A stretch of DNA of 64,000 bases, taken from assembly GCA_028622995.1 (NCBI GenBank), contig JAJQJQ010000005.1, positions 6,510,001 through 6,574,000 of the forward strand, written 5' to 3'. The position numbers and the translations under genes are program-made. Under the pieces are notes generated by a model, which did no database searches, had not been told where the DNA came from, and saw nothing but the letters and a program-made list of their open reading frames with translations. The first letter of the stretch is position 1; every line of letters starts with the position of its first letter. This document shows, in pieces, positions 1 through 11,021 of the stretch. The DNA comes from Panagrolaimus kolymaensis. Taxonomy: Eukaryota > Nematoda > Chromadorea > Rhabditida > Panagrolaimidae.

Positions 1-462
1 TTACTTTGAAAGCAACTATTACGGTGTTTTCTTTTTTTCTGAATAAAATTCATCGTTTATTTCCCGATATCAGCTTTATGTCGTCCTATTATTAAATTAA
101 ATCATTTTATTCAATTCTTAGAAAATTCGTGAAAATACAATTTTTTACACAAAAAATATTTTCGTAATTGTTTGTTTTTCAAATTTGCATTTTGGAGTTT
201 TGTAATAAGTTGTTTAAAAATTTGGAGACTTGTAATAAAAACAAAATTTTTATTTTTTTTGATAATTTTTTGCGATAAAATTTGCAAAGGAAAATAACAA
301 TAAAACATAAAGGATCAAAAATGACAAAGTTGATGTAAACAAAAAAATGAAAGAAATTGCAGAAATCAAAAGCCAACATTCTACAATAATTATTTCGCAT
401 AAACAACATTATAAATTAATTAAGAGGAAAAGGATTTATGCCTTTTCTAAACTTTCGAGAAT
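1..462. other. AT-rich flank, no gene seen
   Basis: Very AT-rich sequence downstream of the RNF113-like gene. Open frames here are short, low-complexity and unconvincing. I see no RNA gene or repeat. Confidence 0.5.
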
Positions 463-549
463 ATGGATGAAGCTCATCGGAAATCTTTGGTTGGGGTTAA
501 TTTAATGTTACCATTATTAACTAAGGCTTATAGAGCAGACACGCTGTAG
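463..549 (+). CDS. 28-residue ORF resembling the start of a CARD domain
   Basis: An ATG opens 28 codons ending in TAG at 547-549, directly abutting the RNF113-like stop codon on the other strand. The peptide starts MDEAHRKSL and continues VGVNLMLPLL. The pattern R-(R/K)-S-L-x-x-x-N-x-M recalls the first helix of CARD domains such as those of CED-3 or caspase-9; this is from memory of the family and rests on few residues. Nothing resembling the rest of a CARD follows within several kb. It could be a relic, an exon using a GTAGTT donor at 546, or chance. Confidence 0.2.
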   Translation: MDEAHRKSLVGVNLMLPLLTKAYRADTL

Positions 550-1920
<1,371 letters not shown>

Positions 1921-2244
1921 TTTCTTTAGGTCAAAATATTGTTTCAGAATATAAATTATAAAGAAATAATACAATTATTCAACAACAGCAATTATCACAA
2001 AAAACTTCTTTTTCCACTGATGAAAAACTTTCAAAAAAAATTTTTACTAGAGAGATTTCAAAACGAAAGCAATTGCGTCACAAACTATAAATTTTTTTTC
2101 AACTAAATAAAATGATGCGGTTGAATAAAAGATTGCAGGTGAAAAAAGTTATGGATTCAAGAACTTCTTTTTACTTTTTGCTTCACAATTTTTATGGCTT
2201 CATCCATCCATGAATAAGGAAGGTGTTAAGAGTAGCTAAAAAAA
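1921..2244. other. Intergenic, upstream of rnf-113 homolog
   Basis: AT-rich sequence with no convincing open frame. It should contain the rnf-113 promoter, but I see no clear TATA element. Confidence 0.4.
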
Positions 2245-2385
2245 TTAAGAGAGCGGAGAGGGAGTAATAAAGAATTTATTATCTTTTAATCCTTTAGGCT
2301 TTCCTTTTTTCTCAATATCTCTCTCCAATTCCCAATCATGACTATAATTGAATGTGATTTGTTTATCTAAAAACTTTGTAGCCAT
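2245..2385 (-). pseudogene. Relic of the RNF113-like CCCH exon
   Basis: A 46-codon open stretch (ATG 2385, stop 2245) contains HDWELERDIEKKGK, clearly matching HGWELERDWEQGK of the RNF113-like gene about 1.2 kb away; similarity continues to the C-terminal side (DNKFFITP here, EDEFLISS there). The three zinc-ligand cysteines of the CCCH finger are not present. A TTTTTAG precedes the similar segment at the position equivalent to the exon 4 acceptor, which suggests a DNA-level copy with its intron edge rather than a reverse-transcribed one (inference). No RING domain follows, so a full protein is not encoded. Partial tandem duplicate, now decayed, is the most likely reading. Confidence 0.6.
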
Positions 2386-2801
2386 TGACGACAAAAAATC
2401 AAAAGCCCAAAGGCCAAGAATAACAGCTGGCTACAAAGGATCATGTGAAGGTGGAAACGGAAATCACAACATTCATACATCATAAACTTTTAACAAGCAA
2501 ACGATAGGAAAGGAACCACCCTTTTCTTTAATGAATTGCGTTGGTTTCTTTAAAAAAAAATCATTTATTCGTTCATTAAATCAAAAACCAACAACAAAGA
2601 ACACAATTTTATCTAAGGAGGTGGCCATTTTGCTTTTTATCTGATGAAAAATTGTTTATGTCTCTTGATTACTTTTGAAACGTGTGACTGGCTTTTAATT
2701 GAGTATTTAAAGAATAAAGAAAAGATTTTCAAGAATCAGTCTTTACCTAAAAGATATATTATTATTTTGTGTTTGAAAAAAGAAATTTATTATTTTTAAA
2801 A
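2386..2801. other. Intergenic; one open plus-strand stretch
   Basis: Mostly AT-rich. From about 2345 to 2486 the plus strand is open and encodes a patch of non-repetitive sequence (SKAQRPRITAGYKGSC) ending at a TAA, without a supported start. It overlaps the relic on the opposite strand. I do not call it a gene. Confidence 0.25.
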
Positions 2802-3035
2802 ATGTCTGCCATTAATAAAGAGATCGAAGATGATTTTGATTCCATGCATATTCCTAATATTCCAAAATCTGCAGATTTTCAAGTCATTGATTATGTGGAT
2901 TCCAATGAAAGAGGAATGTTATATGGTATTGGACAAAGCTTAAATAGTTTTATGGATCAATTCACTGGAAATTTACGGTATCAAAAATATCCATATCATT
3001 TTGAACAAGCTTTTGTGAAGTTTCAAACGAATTAA
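2802..3035 (+). CDS. Small soluble protein with FTGN...KFQ motif (paralog 1)
   Basis: Single-exon gene of 77 aa (MSAINKEIEDDFDSMH...). I chose the ATG at 2802 because the upstream in-frame ATG at 2769 only adds residues from AT-rich leader. No signal peptide or membrane segment. The C-terminal half reads SLNSFMDQFTGN, then FEQAFVKFQTN. The same pattern, (D/E)xFTGN followed by (E/D)Q(A/T)F(V/D)KFQ, occurs in the 82-aa protein at 6904-7152, so the two look like local paralogs. I do not recognise the family. Its neighbours on the same strand are also short single-exon genes, while the PP1-like gene between them is on the other strand. Confidence 0.6.
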   Translation: MSAINKEIEDDFDSMHIPNIPKSADFQVIDYVDSNERGMLYGIGQSLNSFMDQFTGNLRYQKYPYHFEQAFVKFQTN

Positions 3036-3675
3036 TGGTTTCGATGGAACTGCATTTGTACATATTTTGTTTTAATTTAGAATTATTATTCAAGTTCAAG
3101 ATACTCATTAATTATAAACGTTCCATTCAATAACATATTCAACCACCTTCAAAGCTACAGTATACCATTGCGATCTTTATGCACTGAAATCACCAATCTT
3201 CTAGTAGCAAAACAGTAGAGAAGTTAGAACTTAGAAAATTTATTTAACTTTGAACCTTTTTCTTGATCTCATTATGCTTCGTTTATTTCTTTGTTGCCTT
3301 GAATTAATTAATGGAAAAAAGTTCAAAGTTGGACTCCATTTTTGTTGTTGTATTTGCTTGTAAATAATAAAGTAATTTATAATCATTTCAATTTTACAAT
3401 TCACAAATAAAAAAAACTCCGATACACTGCAACCATGTGTTATTTATTGTTTGTTTCTTTAGCGCAAAAAATTAAGAGGCAGCAATAACAACAAAAAAAC
3501 AACAACATCAAGATTGCTCACATAAGACGACGCACATACATTTTTTCTTTGATGGTTTTCGAAACATTTGTTTTTGTTATTTTTTGATTATAAAAGTGTA
3601 TAAAACCTCTCATAAAAAGTATCGCCCATTCAAACTTGTATTTTTTGTTACCAATATTAATAACTATCCCAAAAA
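3036..3675. other. Intergenic with TATA-like element for the next gene
   Basis: AT-rich spacer. A TATAAAA-like sequence occurs around 3590-3605, some 70-85 nt before the ATG at 3676, and may be the core promoter of that gene. No other feature seen. Confidence 0.4.
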
Positions 3676-3945
3676 ATGAATGATAATCTACCAATAAATG
3701 CTCCACAAGAATTTAAAGCAGATCCCAACCTTCATGTTCATCCAACAGATAACCCTTGTTGCGATGATGAAAAACATCATGGAGTCCTCCATAATGTCAA
3801 AGAGGGAGTAAAAGAAGGCGTGAAAGACGTTGTCAATAAGGTTAAAGGTCGTGATTCATCTCCTTCGAAAAATGATGGCTCAACACCTGATTATTATCAA
3901 AAAACTAATATAAATGCCAAAAATGAACATGTTAACACTTATTAA
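3676..3945 (+). CDS. Small hydrophilic protein with VKEG repeats
   Basis: Single exon, 89 aa, ATG at 3676, stop TAA at 3943-3945, with an AATAAA about 35 nt downstream. The N-terminal part is rich in Asn, His and Pro with a CC pair (DNPCCDDEKHH). The middle holds a short amphipathic repeat, VKEGVKEGVKDVVNKVKG, of the kind seen in LEA-like or alpha-synuclein-like helices; this is a compositional likeness only. The tail is Ser/Asp/Asn-rich. No signal peptide or membrane segment. Function unknown. It lies tail-to-tail with the PP1-like gene, whose stop is at 4103. Confidence 0.6.
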   Translation: MNDNLPINAPQEFKADPNLHVHPTDNPCCDDEKHHGVLHNVKEGVKEGVKDVVNKVKGRDSSPSKNDGSTPDYYQKTNINAKNEHVNTY

Positions 3946-4102
3946 ATTTTGTGCCATCTTTTAAATCTTTAATTGCTTTGTTTAATAAAGTTATTTTATT
4001 TTTAATATTGTCAAAATAACACAGAAACACATTACAGACATAGTTTTCTTTTATAAATTAAGATAGCTTTCAATATCATGGTGAATCAATTCTTAGAAGA
4101 TG

Positions 4103-5282
4103 TCAATTTTTACCAGTTGCTGTCATAACAGTTTTAGTTTGACCACGACCAATTGTAGGACGAAGAATTTGAAATGAGCATACAAGATTTTCATCCACAA
4201 TCATCATTGCTGCTGCATTATCAAACTGGCCACAATAATGTGGAGCAGAGAAAATTGTTACCAATTTACGATTTCCGAAAAATTCATATCCATCCTAAAA
4301 GTGAGTGACATTATTCAAGAGTGGAGAAATGTTTGACATACTTGGACGACCTGATGAGCTCTTGCAACCATATCGATGTTAAGTTGTTGACACATATTTG
4401 TTAAAATATCAGCACCAAAACCATAGGATGCACCACGCATGTTTGATTGAAATCCGCTTAAACCAGGAACGGGATCAGCCCAAAGTAAATCCATTTCAAG
4501 TGTTGGACCAGTTGCATCTGTTGGACGTTGAATATTTCGAAGTTGATCCATTGTTTTTAAATGAGGCGAGATTCCTCCATGCATGCATAAAATTCTCTCA
4601 CCAACCAATCCACAGAGAGGCATGCAAGCAAAGGCATCCTAAATTAGAAAGCATTATTGAAATGTAAACAAAAATGATGAAGAATAAAGAAACAAACTTG
4701 AAAGGCATTCCACATTCGAGGTGAATTGTATCGACGAGTGCATTCTTCATAAAAGCCATAAACACGATTCACAGTAGCACATTCATGGTTTCCTCGAAGC
4801 ATAAAAAAGTTGTTTGGAAATTTCAACTAAAATGTAAATAGGATGAACCTTAGAACAACAACAGTAACAATATGTCAACAAAAAAACTTACTTTGTAGCA
4901 AAATAACAATAAGATTGTTTCCAAGTTTTGTCGCCCTCGGTCGACATAATCACCCAAAAATAGATAATTTGCTGTTGGAGGAAATCCACCGCGGTTGAGA
5001 AGTCGTAAAAGATCACCATATTGGCCATGAGTATCACCGCAAATACGAACAGGTGGATCAATTTCGATCAAGGATGATTGAGATAGGAATAATTCACGAA
5101 CTTTGCCTAAAAATAAATGTTTGTATTGCATTTTGGAACCAATGGAATTTAAACATACCACAGATGGAAATTATTTCAATTTCTTTCACAGTTTTGGTAA
5201 GGCCTTTCTCGGGTTGACAGACACTTAGTAATCGCACGATCATTTCATTTATTTCATTCTTGTCGGTGTTATTGTTTGCCAT
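4103..5282 (-). CDS. PP1-family serine/threonine phosphatase (divergent, possibly sperm-type)
   Basis: Metallophosphatase of the PPP family. Five exons: 5282-5159, 5106-4892, 4826-4698, 4638-4342, 4294-4103, in frame, 318 aa, close to PP1 length without its long C-terminal tail. Metal-binding motifs are intact: GDTHGQ (about 65-70), GDYVDRG (93-99), GNHE (125-128), then RAHQVVQDGYEFF and [23 protein letters not shown] and the LLRL...GGFPP segment place it in the PP1 branch rather than PP2A. Substitutions such as GDTHGQ for GDIHGQ mark it as one of the divergent PP1-like proteins that nematodes have in many copies, mostly in the male germline (family knowledge; expression here not visible). 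Confidence 0.9.
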
Positions 5283-6903
5283 TTTTTATAGTTGGATGAA
5301 AATATTCGGTAGTTTTTGATTTCAACAAACAGCGACCACTTTTTACAGCTTTGAATGATTGCGACTGATTGATTTCGAATGGCACAAAAAAAAAGAAGTT
5401 AAAATGCATTTTTAATCAATCAAGAAAATTTACATAAATTTTTAAAAAATATGTTCCAAAAGTTTCCATGAAATTCAGCTATTTTCATTCTAATGCCGTA
5501 AAATGTTAATGAACAGGCAAACATTTTGAAATGGAAATATTTCTGTTATTAAAACCAAAAAAATTCCTAAAATAACTCCTTTTTTTTACAACGAAAAATG
5601 TCTCAAACACCGCCATGCAAATGAAAGAAAAATGAAATGGAATGCCTAATTGGTTATGTTAGAGAGAAACAACAACGACCAAAGATGTTTCAAATTGAGA
5701 TATTCAAAGGCCACAATGAATAAAGAATGAGTTTTAAAGTTCAATTAGGTTAAAGGTTTAGATAAAGACTAGACATAATAATTTTGTTTTTCTCATTTCA
5801 TAAATAAACTTTTGATCGGAGTTACTATTTTTAACATCGAATTATCAAACTTTTTTTACGCTAATATAAACAATATTTATTATTATAACTGATGATGACG
5901 CAGCCAAGTTTGACACAAATAGATATGTACTTTGAAACAACGCTTACGGTATGTGATTTCAAAGTGTTCAGAGAAACATAAATAAATTTTTCTTAATCGA
6001 GAGATTAAAAACAAGATTTTTAATATTAGCTTCATTTTGATAAAAACATGTATTCAAAAACATACTCATAAACAACATATCATGAAATGCAACTTTTAAA
6101 CTTTGAATTTGGAAATTTTAGATACACATCAAAGTTGATTGATTATGCATGAGCGTCTTTGCATTGTCGATGGTCGTTAAACTTTTGTATGGTTTTATAT
6201 TTGTCATTTTTTTAAAAATTTGATTCTCGATTGGTTGCAAGCGTCATAAATAATTGTAAGGTATCAGATTAAAAGTTCAAAAAATAAATATAAAAAAATA
6301 AAGAAGAAGAGTGCAGTGAACCCATTTTTTTGTTGTTGGGTTTTTCCATCATTGATAAATTTTTGATTTCTCAAATAACGCTCAGGGCTTTGTTTTTTTA
6401 ATATGAAAATGATAGAAAAGAGATGAAATTACTAATTCATTTAACCATAAAATGTTGAAAAACATTTATTTACGCATTAGGAGCAATAGATTAAAGTAAT
6501 GTTAACACTAAAAAAGGAAGAAAGAAAAATTTCCGGTCATCTTTCATAATTACTCGCGTGTGTCTGAATGCTTCAACCCGGAGCTACTACTGTAATTTAG
6601 ATTCCTACATCCATCTTTGAAATTGACAGGTTCTTTTCGGGGTGTAAACAAAAAAGAGTATAAAATGGAATGAAATGAAAAAAGGAATTTAGTCATTTAA
6701 GCTTGTATTAACAACGTGCATGTATATAAATAAAGTTAATTTGGGCGTGATTTTGTAATTGCTTTTAAAATAAATTTAATAAAATGGATATTCACACTTC
6801 CAATTTAAAATCCGTGCTTTTAACTTATTTTTAAACATCTTTAATTTTTTTTCCATATTAAATATCGTTTATTCTTTCAGACTACTTCCCACTTTTAACA
6901 ATT
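5283..6903. other. 1.6 kb intergenic region
   Basis: AT-rich, no supported coding stretch or repeat. TGTATATAAATAAAG at about 6720-6734 resembles a TATA box but is about 170 nt from the next ATG. It should contain the PP1-like promoter at its left end. Confidence 0.45.
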
Positions 6904-7152
6904 ATGAATACTCCAAGTTACAGCCAAAATTACTTTGAACCTTTAAAAAAGAAAAATTCTCTCGATAGCTTTAAAAGTAATTGTAAATCAATATTGGAAA
7001 AATTCACTGGAAATCATTCATCTAAGCATTTCTCCCATCATCACCATCCTGATCTTACTGATGCAGTTAGCCACGCTTTAGATCAAACATTTGATAAATT
7101 TCAAGCTCGAAAAGCTGAAGTAAAATCATACAAAAGTTCAGGACTATTGTAA
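6904..7152 (+). CDS. Small soluble protein with FTGN...KFQ motif (paralog 2)
   Basis: Single exon, 82 aa, from ATG 6904 (MNTPSYSQNYF) to TAA. Contains SILEKFTGN, a run of histidines (HFSHHHHPD), then ALDQTFDKFQARK. The FTGN and QxFxKFQ blocks are shared with the 77-aa protein at 2802-3035. No signal peptide or transmembrane segment; likely a small, mostly helical cytosolic or nuclear protein. Family not recognised. It precedes the SH2 kinase gene on the same strand, 0.5 kb away. Confidence 0.6.
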   Translation: MNTPSYSQNYFEPLKKKNSLDSFKSNCKSILEKFTGNHSSKHFSHHHHPDLTDAVSHALDQTFDKFQARKAEVKSYKSSGLL

Positions 7153-7663
7153 ACTAAAAAATTGCACTAAGTCTTTTAATATTTGTTTGTAAAAAGAGTT
7201 TATTTTTTTGCGTTTTAACATTATTTTTTATTAATATTGCAATATTTAATCGATAAGTTTGTGGCTAATTAGCATGCTCAAGAAACCTTTAATAAATTTA
7301 ATAATTTCTTCTTAAATGGTTCAGGTTAAAAAATTTTGCAAAATAAGAAGTGAAAAGGCATTTATAAAAAACAACAAACATCATCAGCTTCAATATTTGA
7401 AATAGGAATATGTCTCAACGCGGATTCAGGGCCATACTGTACATACTTCCATTATTAAAAAAAGCGCCATTCCTATTCTGCAGCAAACACATTCAAGCAT
7501 TCTCTTAAAAACATGCAAATTTTTTAATTCATTCAAATATTCCTCAACTTTTTTTTCTTTCATTCATATGTTCAACGTTTTCACTTCATTTTGATCGGCA
7601 GCAATCACTCCGAAACGTTCGTCTTTGGAAAAAAAGCTTCGCGTTCTTTCAATTCATCAAATC
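7153..7663. other. Intergenic, upstream of the SH2 kinase
   Basis: AT-rich spacer. A short open frame at about 7412 (MSQRGFRAIL...) of about 32 codons is the only unusual stretch; I do not regard it as a gene. Confidence 0.4.
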
Positions 7664-9672
7664 ATGGGGTATATTTTTTTTACGTCTTTTCCATTTACTT
7701 ATTATTATTTTAGGAAAAAGAAGAGATCTGGTCAAAAAGGAAGAGGTGGTCTCTCTCAAGATCAAACCCAAGAAGTTCAAACAAAGGAAGATGTCAATGA
7801 ATTGACGAAGAAAAGACGAAAAAAGAAGGATTTGACAGAAGACAAATGTCCAACAGCTGAACTCAAAGATGGCAGACAAGTTGCAAGAAGTGCTCCAAAT
7901 GAGAAAACTGCAAAAGATAAAAAGTATGTCTTTGGAAAAGCAAAAGAAGAACAATTTCCTTTTTAACTAAACTGTGTAAACTTTATCATATAATTTTCAG
8001 AGACAGTCATCGAGAAAAAACTCAAGTGAAAACCTCTGTTGCACCTGTAAGCACCAAATCACAAGTCAAAGCTCTAGAGGGTCTGGATGTAATCGCTCAA
8101 ATGATCGTCGATGAAATGGCCAAAGTGTTGATCCGATACTCCTGGTACCATGGATTAATGCCGCGTGATGAAATCTCGGACTTCTTGGTTGCTGAAGGTG
8201 ACTTCTTGGTAAGAAAGACAGATGTTGGTGGAAGATCTCGATATGCAATCTCGGTCATGAGCAAAGGAAGAATTCGACACATCTTGCTGAATTACAAGGA
8301 TGGAAAATGGTGGCTGTTTGAATTAAAAAAGAAAACGTTGAATGGACTCATCGATGAACATGTTGAAACAAAAACTCCCATTCAAGCTGATGGGGCAATA
8401 CTCGTCAAAGCTGTTCCACGACCTGATTTTTACATTCTCCATGAAGTAAGTTCTGTCCATGTCTCAATACGCATTACCATATGTATTTTTTGATGTTTAT
8501 AATTGTTAAATTTTCAGCACATCGAAATTGGTAAAAAGCTTGGCGGTGGTGCATTCGGCGATGTTCATGTTGGCAAAATGGTTGACAAAGATCACAACTC
8601 CACTGATGTTGCAATCAAAAAACTCAAAGGTGCTATGGACAAGAAGCAACGTTCAGAATTCATGAAAGAAGCTAAACTCATGAGACGTTTTGATCACCCG
8701 AACATCGTCAGACTTATTGGTATTGCACCTCAAGAAGGTTAGTTTACTTTATTATCTATTATTACAACAGTCTCTAATTGAAATATTTTAGAACCAGTTA
8801 TGATCATTCTTGAACTTGCTGTTAATGGATGCTTGAAAACCAAATTACACGACAATCCATCTTTACCAAAGGAAAAGTTAAGCGAATATGTCATTGGTGG
8901 ATGTCGAGGAATGTGTTATTTGGCTGCAAGAAAAGTAAGTCATTCATTTATAATTCATACAAATAACTCTTTCCTTCTTTTTTAGGTTATACACAGAGGT
9001 ATGAAGTTTATCAAAATCTTCGAATGTTTGATGCTATGGATTCTATATGATCGTATCTTTCATTAATTTCTTATCAATTTTTAGATATTGCTGCTCGAAA
9101 CTGTCTTCTGGGACCTAATGATGAAGTGAAGATCAGTGACTTTGGTTTGAGCGTCGCCGACAAAAGTGTTCTAAAACTTGAAAAAATCAAAAGCATGCCG
9201 ATTAAATGGTTAGCACCTGAAGTCTTGAGGAAAGGAGAATTCTCAACTGTAAGTTTAGCTTTTACTTTTATTTGATTTGACTAACTTACTTTTTTTAGAA
9301 AACTGACGTTTGGTCATTTGGTGTTATGATATGGGAAATATTCACTTACTGTAGAAATGATCCATTCCCTGGGCTGACCAATACTGAAGCTAGAGCAAAG
9401 GTAACATTACATTACTTATTCAAACATTCATTCGTTTCCATTTTTAGATTCTATCAAAAGATATGCCGATGACAGCTCCTGAAGGAACACCTAATATTAT
9501 GAAATCTGTAATGGTTCTATGCTTCACTCAAGATACCGATCTTCGTCCTGACTTTGAAGGCTTATTCAAGATTCTCGCACCAAATGAAACACCGCCGCCT
9601 CCACCTCCTGTGATGCCCAACTTTGAAACTTATACACTTCCATCATCTCCTGGACCATCGACTTCATTTTAA
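7664..9672 (+). CDS. Fer/Fes-type SH2 non-receptor tyrosine kinase
   Basis: Nine exons: 7664-7668, 7714-7923, 8001-8445, 8518-8737, 8792-8934, 8986-8998, 9085-9248, 9299-9400, 9448-9672; 508 aa in frame. The start ATG lies in a five-base first exon and gives MGKKKRSG, a Lys-rich start with Gly2, as in nematode Fer-like kinases; N-myristoylation is possible. A basic linker is followed by an SH2 domain (about 119-205, WYHGLMPRDE...FLVRK with the phosphotyrosine-binding Arg) and a kinase domain from about 221: GGGAFGD, VAIKKLK, HRDIAARN (catalytic Asp346), DFG (364-366), APEVL. The HRD motif is split by the 13-nt exon. The activation segment has no tyrosine between DFG and APE, unlike Fer/Fes. 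The tail is Pro-rich. AATAAA lies about 40 nt after the stop. C. elegans relatives (SPE-8, FRK-1, KIN families) act in sperm and signalling; the role here is inferred. Confidence 0.93.
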
Positions 9673-9891
9673 AATTTCACTTTTGTATTATTCTTTCTTT
9701 TGTAATTGCTAATAAATGTATCATTGAAAATATTCTTTTGTCTCTTCCTTTCAATTTTACAAATAACAAATTTTCAAGTACTTTTGCAAACAAAATTTTT
9801 TACATGCACTTGTTGGATGAATGAAAGAAAATTGACTTTTAAGCTTTAGAATATCTTCGCTTTGTTAGCTTTTTGCGATTTTTTTACCTCA

Positions 9892-10065
9892 TCATTCACA
9901 GCTTTTCCACGTTACAAAAAAATCGTCTCCTTCTTTTTGAAGAAGGAAAGATATTGGATTTCGTGCATTGTCTATGAGGCTTCCTTCACTTTTGCTTGCA
10001 ACCTCCACGGATAAACTGTTGAAAGTTTTGGTTTTGTCTGCAAAGTTGTGATAACTTGGTTTCAT
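9892..10065 (-). CDS. 57-aa ORF, head-to-head with the Stum gene, uncertain
   Basis: An open frame from ATG 10065 to TGA 9892 with mixed, non-repetitive composition (for example ISFLLQKEGDDFFVTWK). It reads like protein-coding sequence rather than intergenic AT noise, but no splice partner or family is evident. Its ATG is only 43 nt from the ATG of the Stum-type gene on the opposite strand, leaving little room for two promoters. It may be a lone exon, a relic, or a small gene. Confidence 0.3.
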   Translation of the reverse strand: MKPSYHNFADKTKTFNSLSVEVASKSEGSLIDNARNPISFLLQKEGDDFFVTWKSCE

Positions 10066-10108
10066 TTTCACCTTAAATCTTATTTTCAAATTACGGAGAT
10101 TTGAAAGA

Positions 10109-10894
10109 ATGAATAAAAAGACAAAATTTTCTCTTGATTTTGATGAAGAGCCTATGCGACATGTGTCTTTTGAACGTTTATCAATATATTCTCGACCGGT
10201 AATTATTTTATTATTTTACCTAAAATTTATGTTGTTTATTTCAAAATTTGGTTTGGAAATAGCTTTTTTTCAAGCAACAAAACACTCTTTTTTATTTACT
10301 TTTTTGAATACTTGAAAAACTGCGCACACTTTTCTGCATTTATTGAAAGCCTAAAAGCTATTATAATGGTTTTGAAAATTTTTGTGATAAAAAGTTTTTG
10401 TATTTTCATGTGAAGTGGAGATTGATCAAACTCAAAATTATGTAGCAAAAAATCTTACATACATACATTCGGCATGTCTTCATTTGTTTACCATAACTTT
10501 TAGACTCATGGCCCATTGCGACAAGCAATTCCATGCATGAATATTTCAACGGCTGTATTTTGTTGTATGTTGAATTTGGTTTTGCCAGGTATTGGAACGA
10601 TGGTAATCTGATTTGCGAATGAAAGCCATTTTAATAAAAAACATAATTTAGGTATCAGCCCTTACAGTTTGGGATTCACAAACTTGTTATGAAAGTGAAA
10701 ATTCTGCAACTAAAGTATTCTTTATGAATCTTTGTACAGGCTTTTTGCAGCTCCTTCTTACCCCAATTATCATTGGATATTTATGGTCAATTTTTTGGGC
10801 CATTTTATTTATTCAACTTTCACGCAAATGGTATATTTCAAATTTGAGCGAACGAACACAATTCTTAGATGTTTTTCCTTGTTCACGAGTTTAA
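10109..10894 (+). CDS. stum: SPEC3/Stum family membrane protein
   Basis: Three exons, 10109-10198, 10504-10602 and 10652-10894, all joined in phase 0, 143 aa. After an acidic N-terminus comes the family signature AIPCMN followed by a hydrophobic stretch ending [14 protein letters not shown], then a cysteine-containing loop, and a second membrane segment with [10 protein letters not shown] and LWSIFWAI. This order, two membrane helices with LPGxGT between and W-S-I-x-W near the end, is that of the SPEC3/Stum family (sea urchin SPEC3; Drosophila Stum, needed for mechanical sensing in proprioceptive neurons). Length is in the family range. An AATAAA sits just after the stop. The family call is from motif recognition, not a search. 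Confidence 0.75.
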
Positions 10895-11021
10895 ATATTT
10901 TTGTTTAAAGTAATAAAGCTTAAATTATGTAAATTTTCTGGAAAAAAAAAGCAAAAAAATGGCATTAGAAAATGAGGGAGTGAAAGAGAAAATGAAAGTT
11001 GTGGAATAAAAAGTTTCACAT

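Noticed and set aside
480..510. TTGGGGTTAATTTAATG as a possible spliced-leader RNA core
   Set aside because: Does not match the SL1 leader and lacks an Sm-site and hairpins.
7412..7510. 32-aa frame MSQRGFRAIL...
   Set aside because: Short, no promoter, no family and followed by AT noise.
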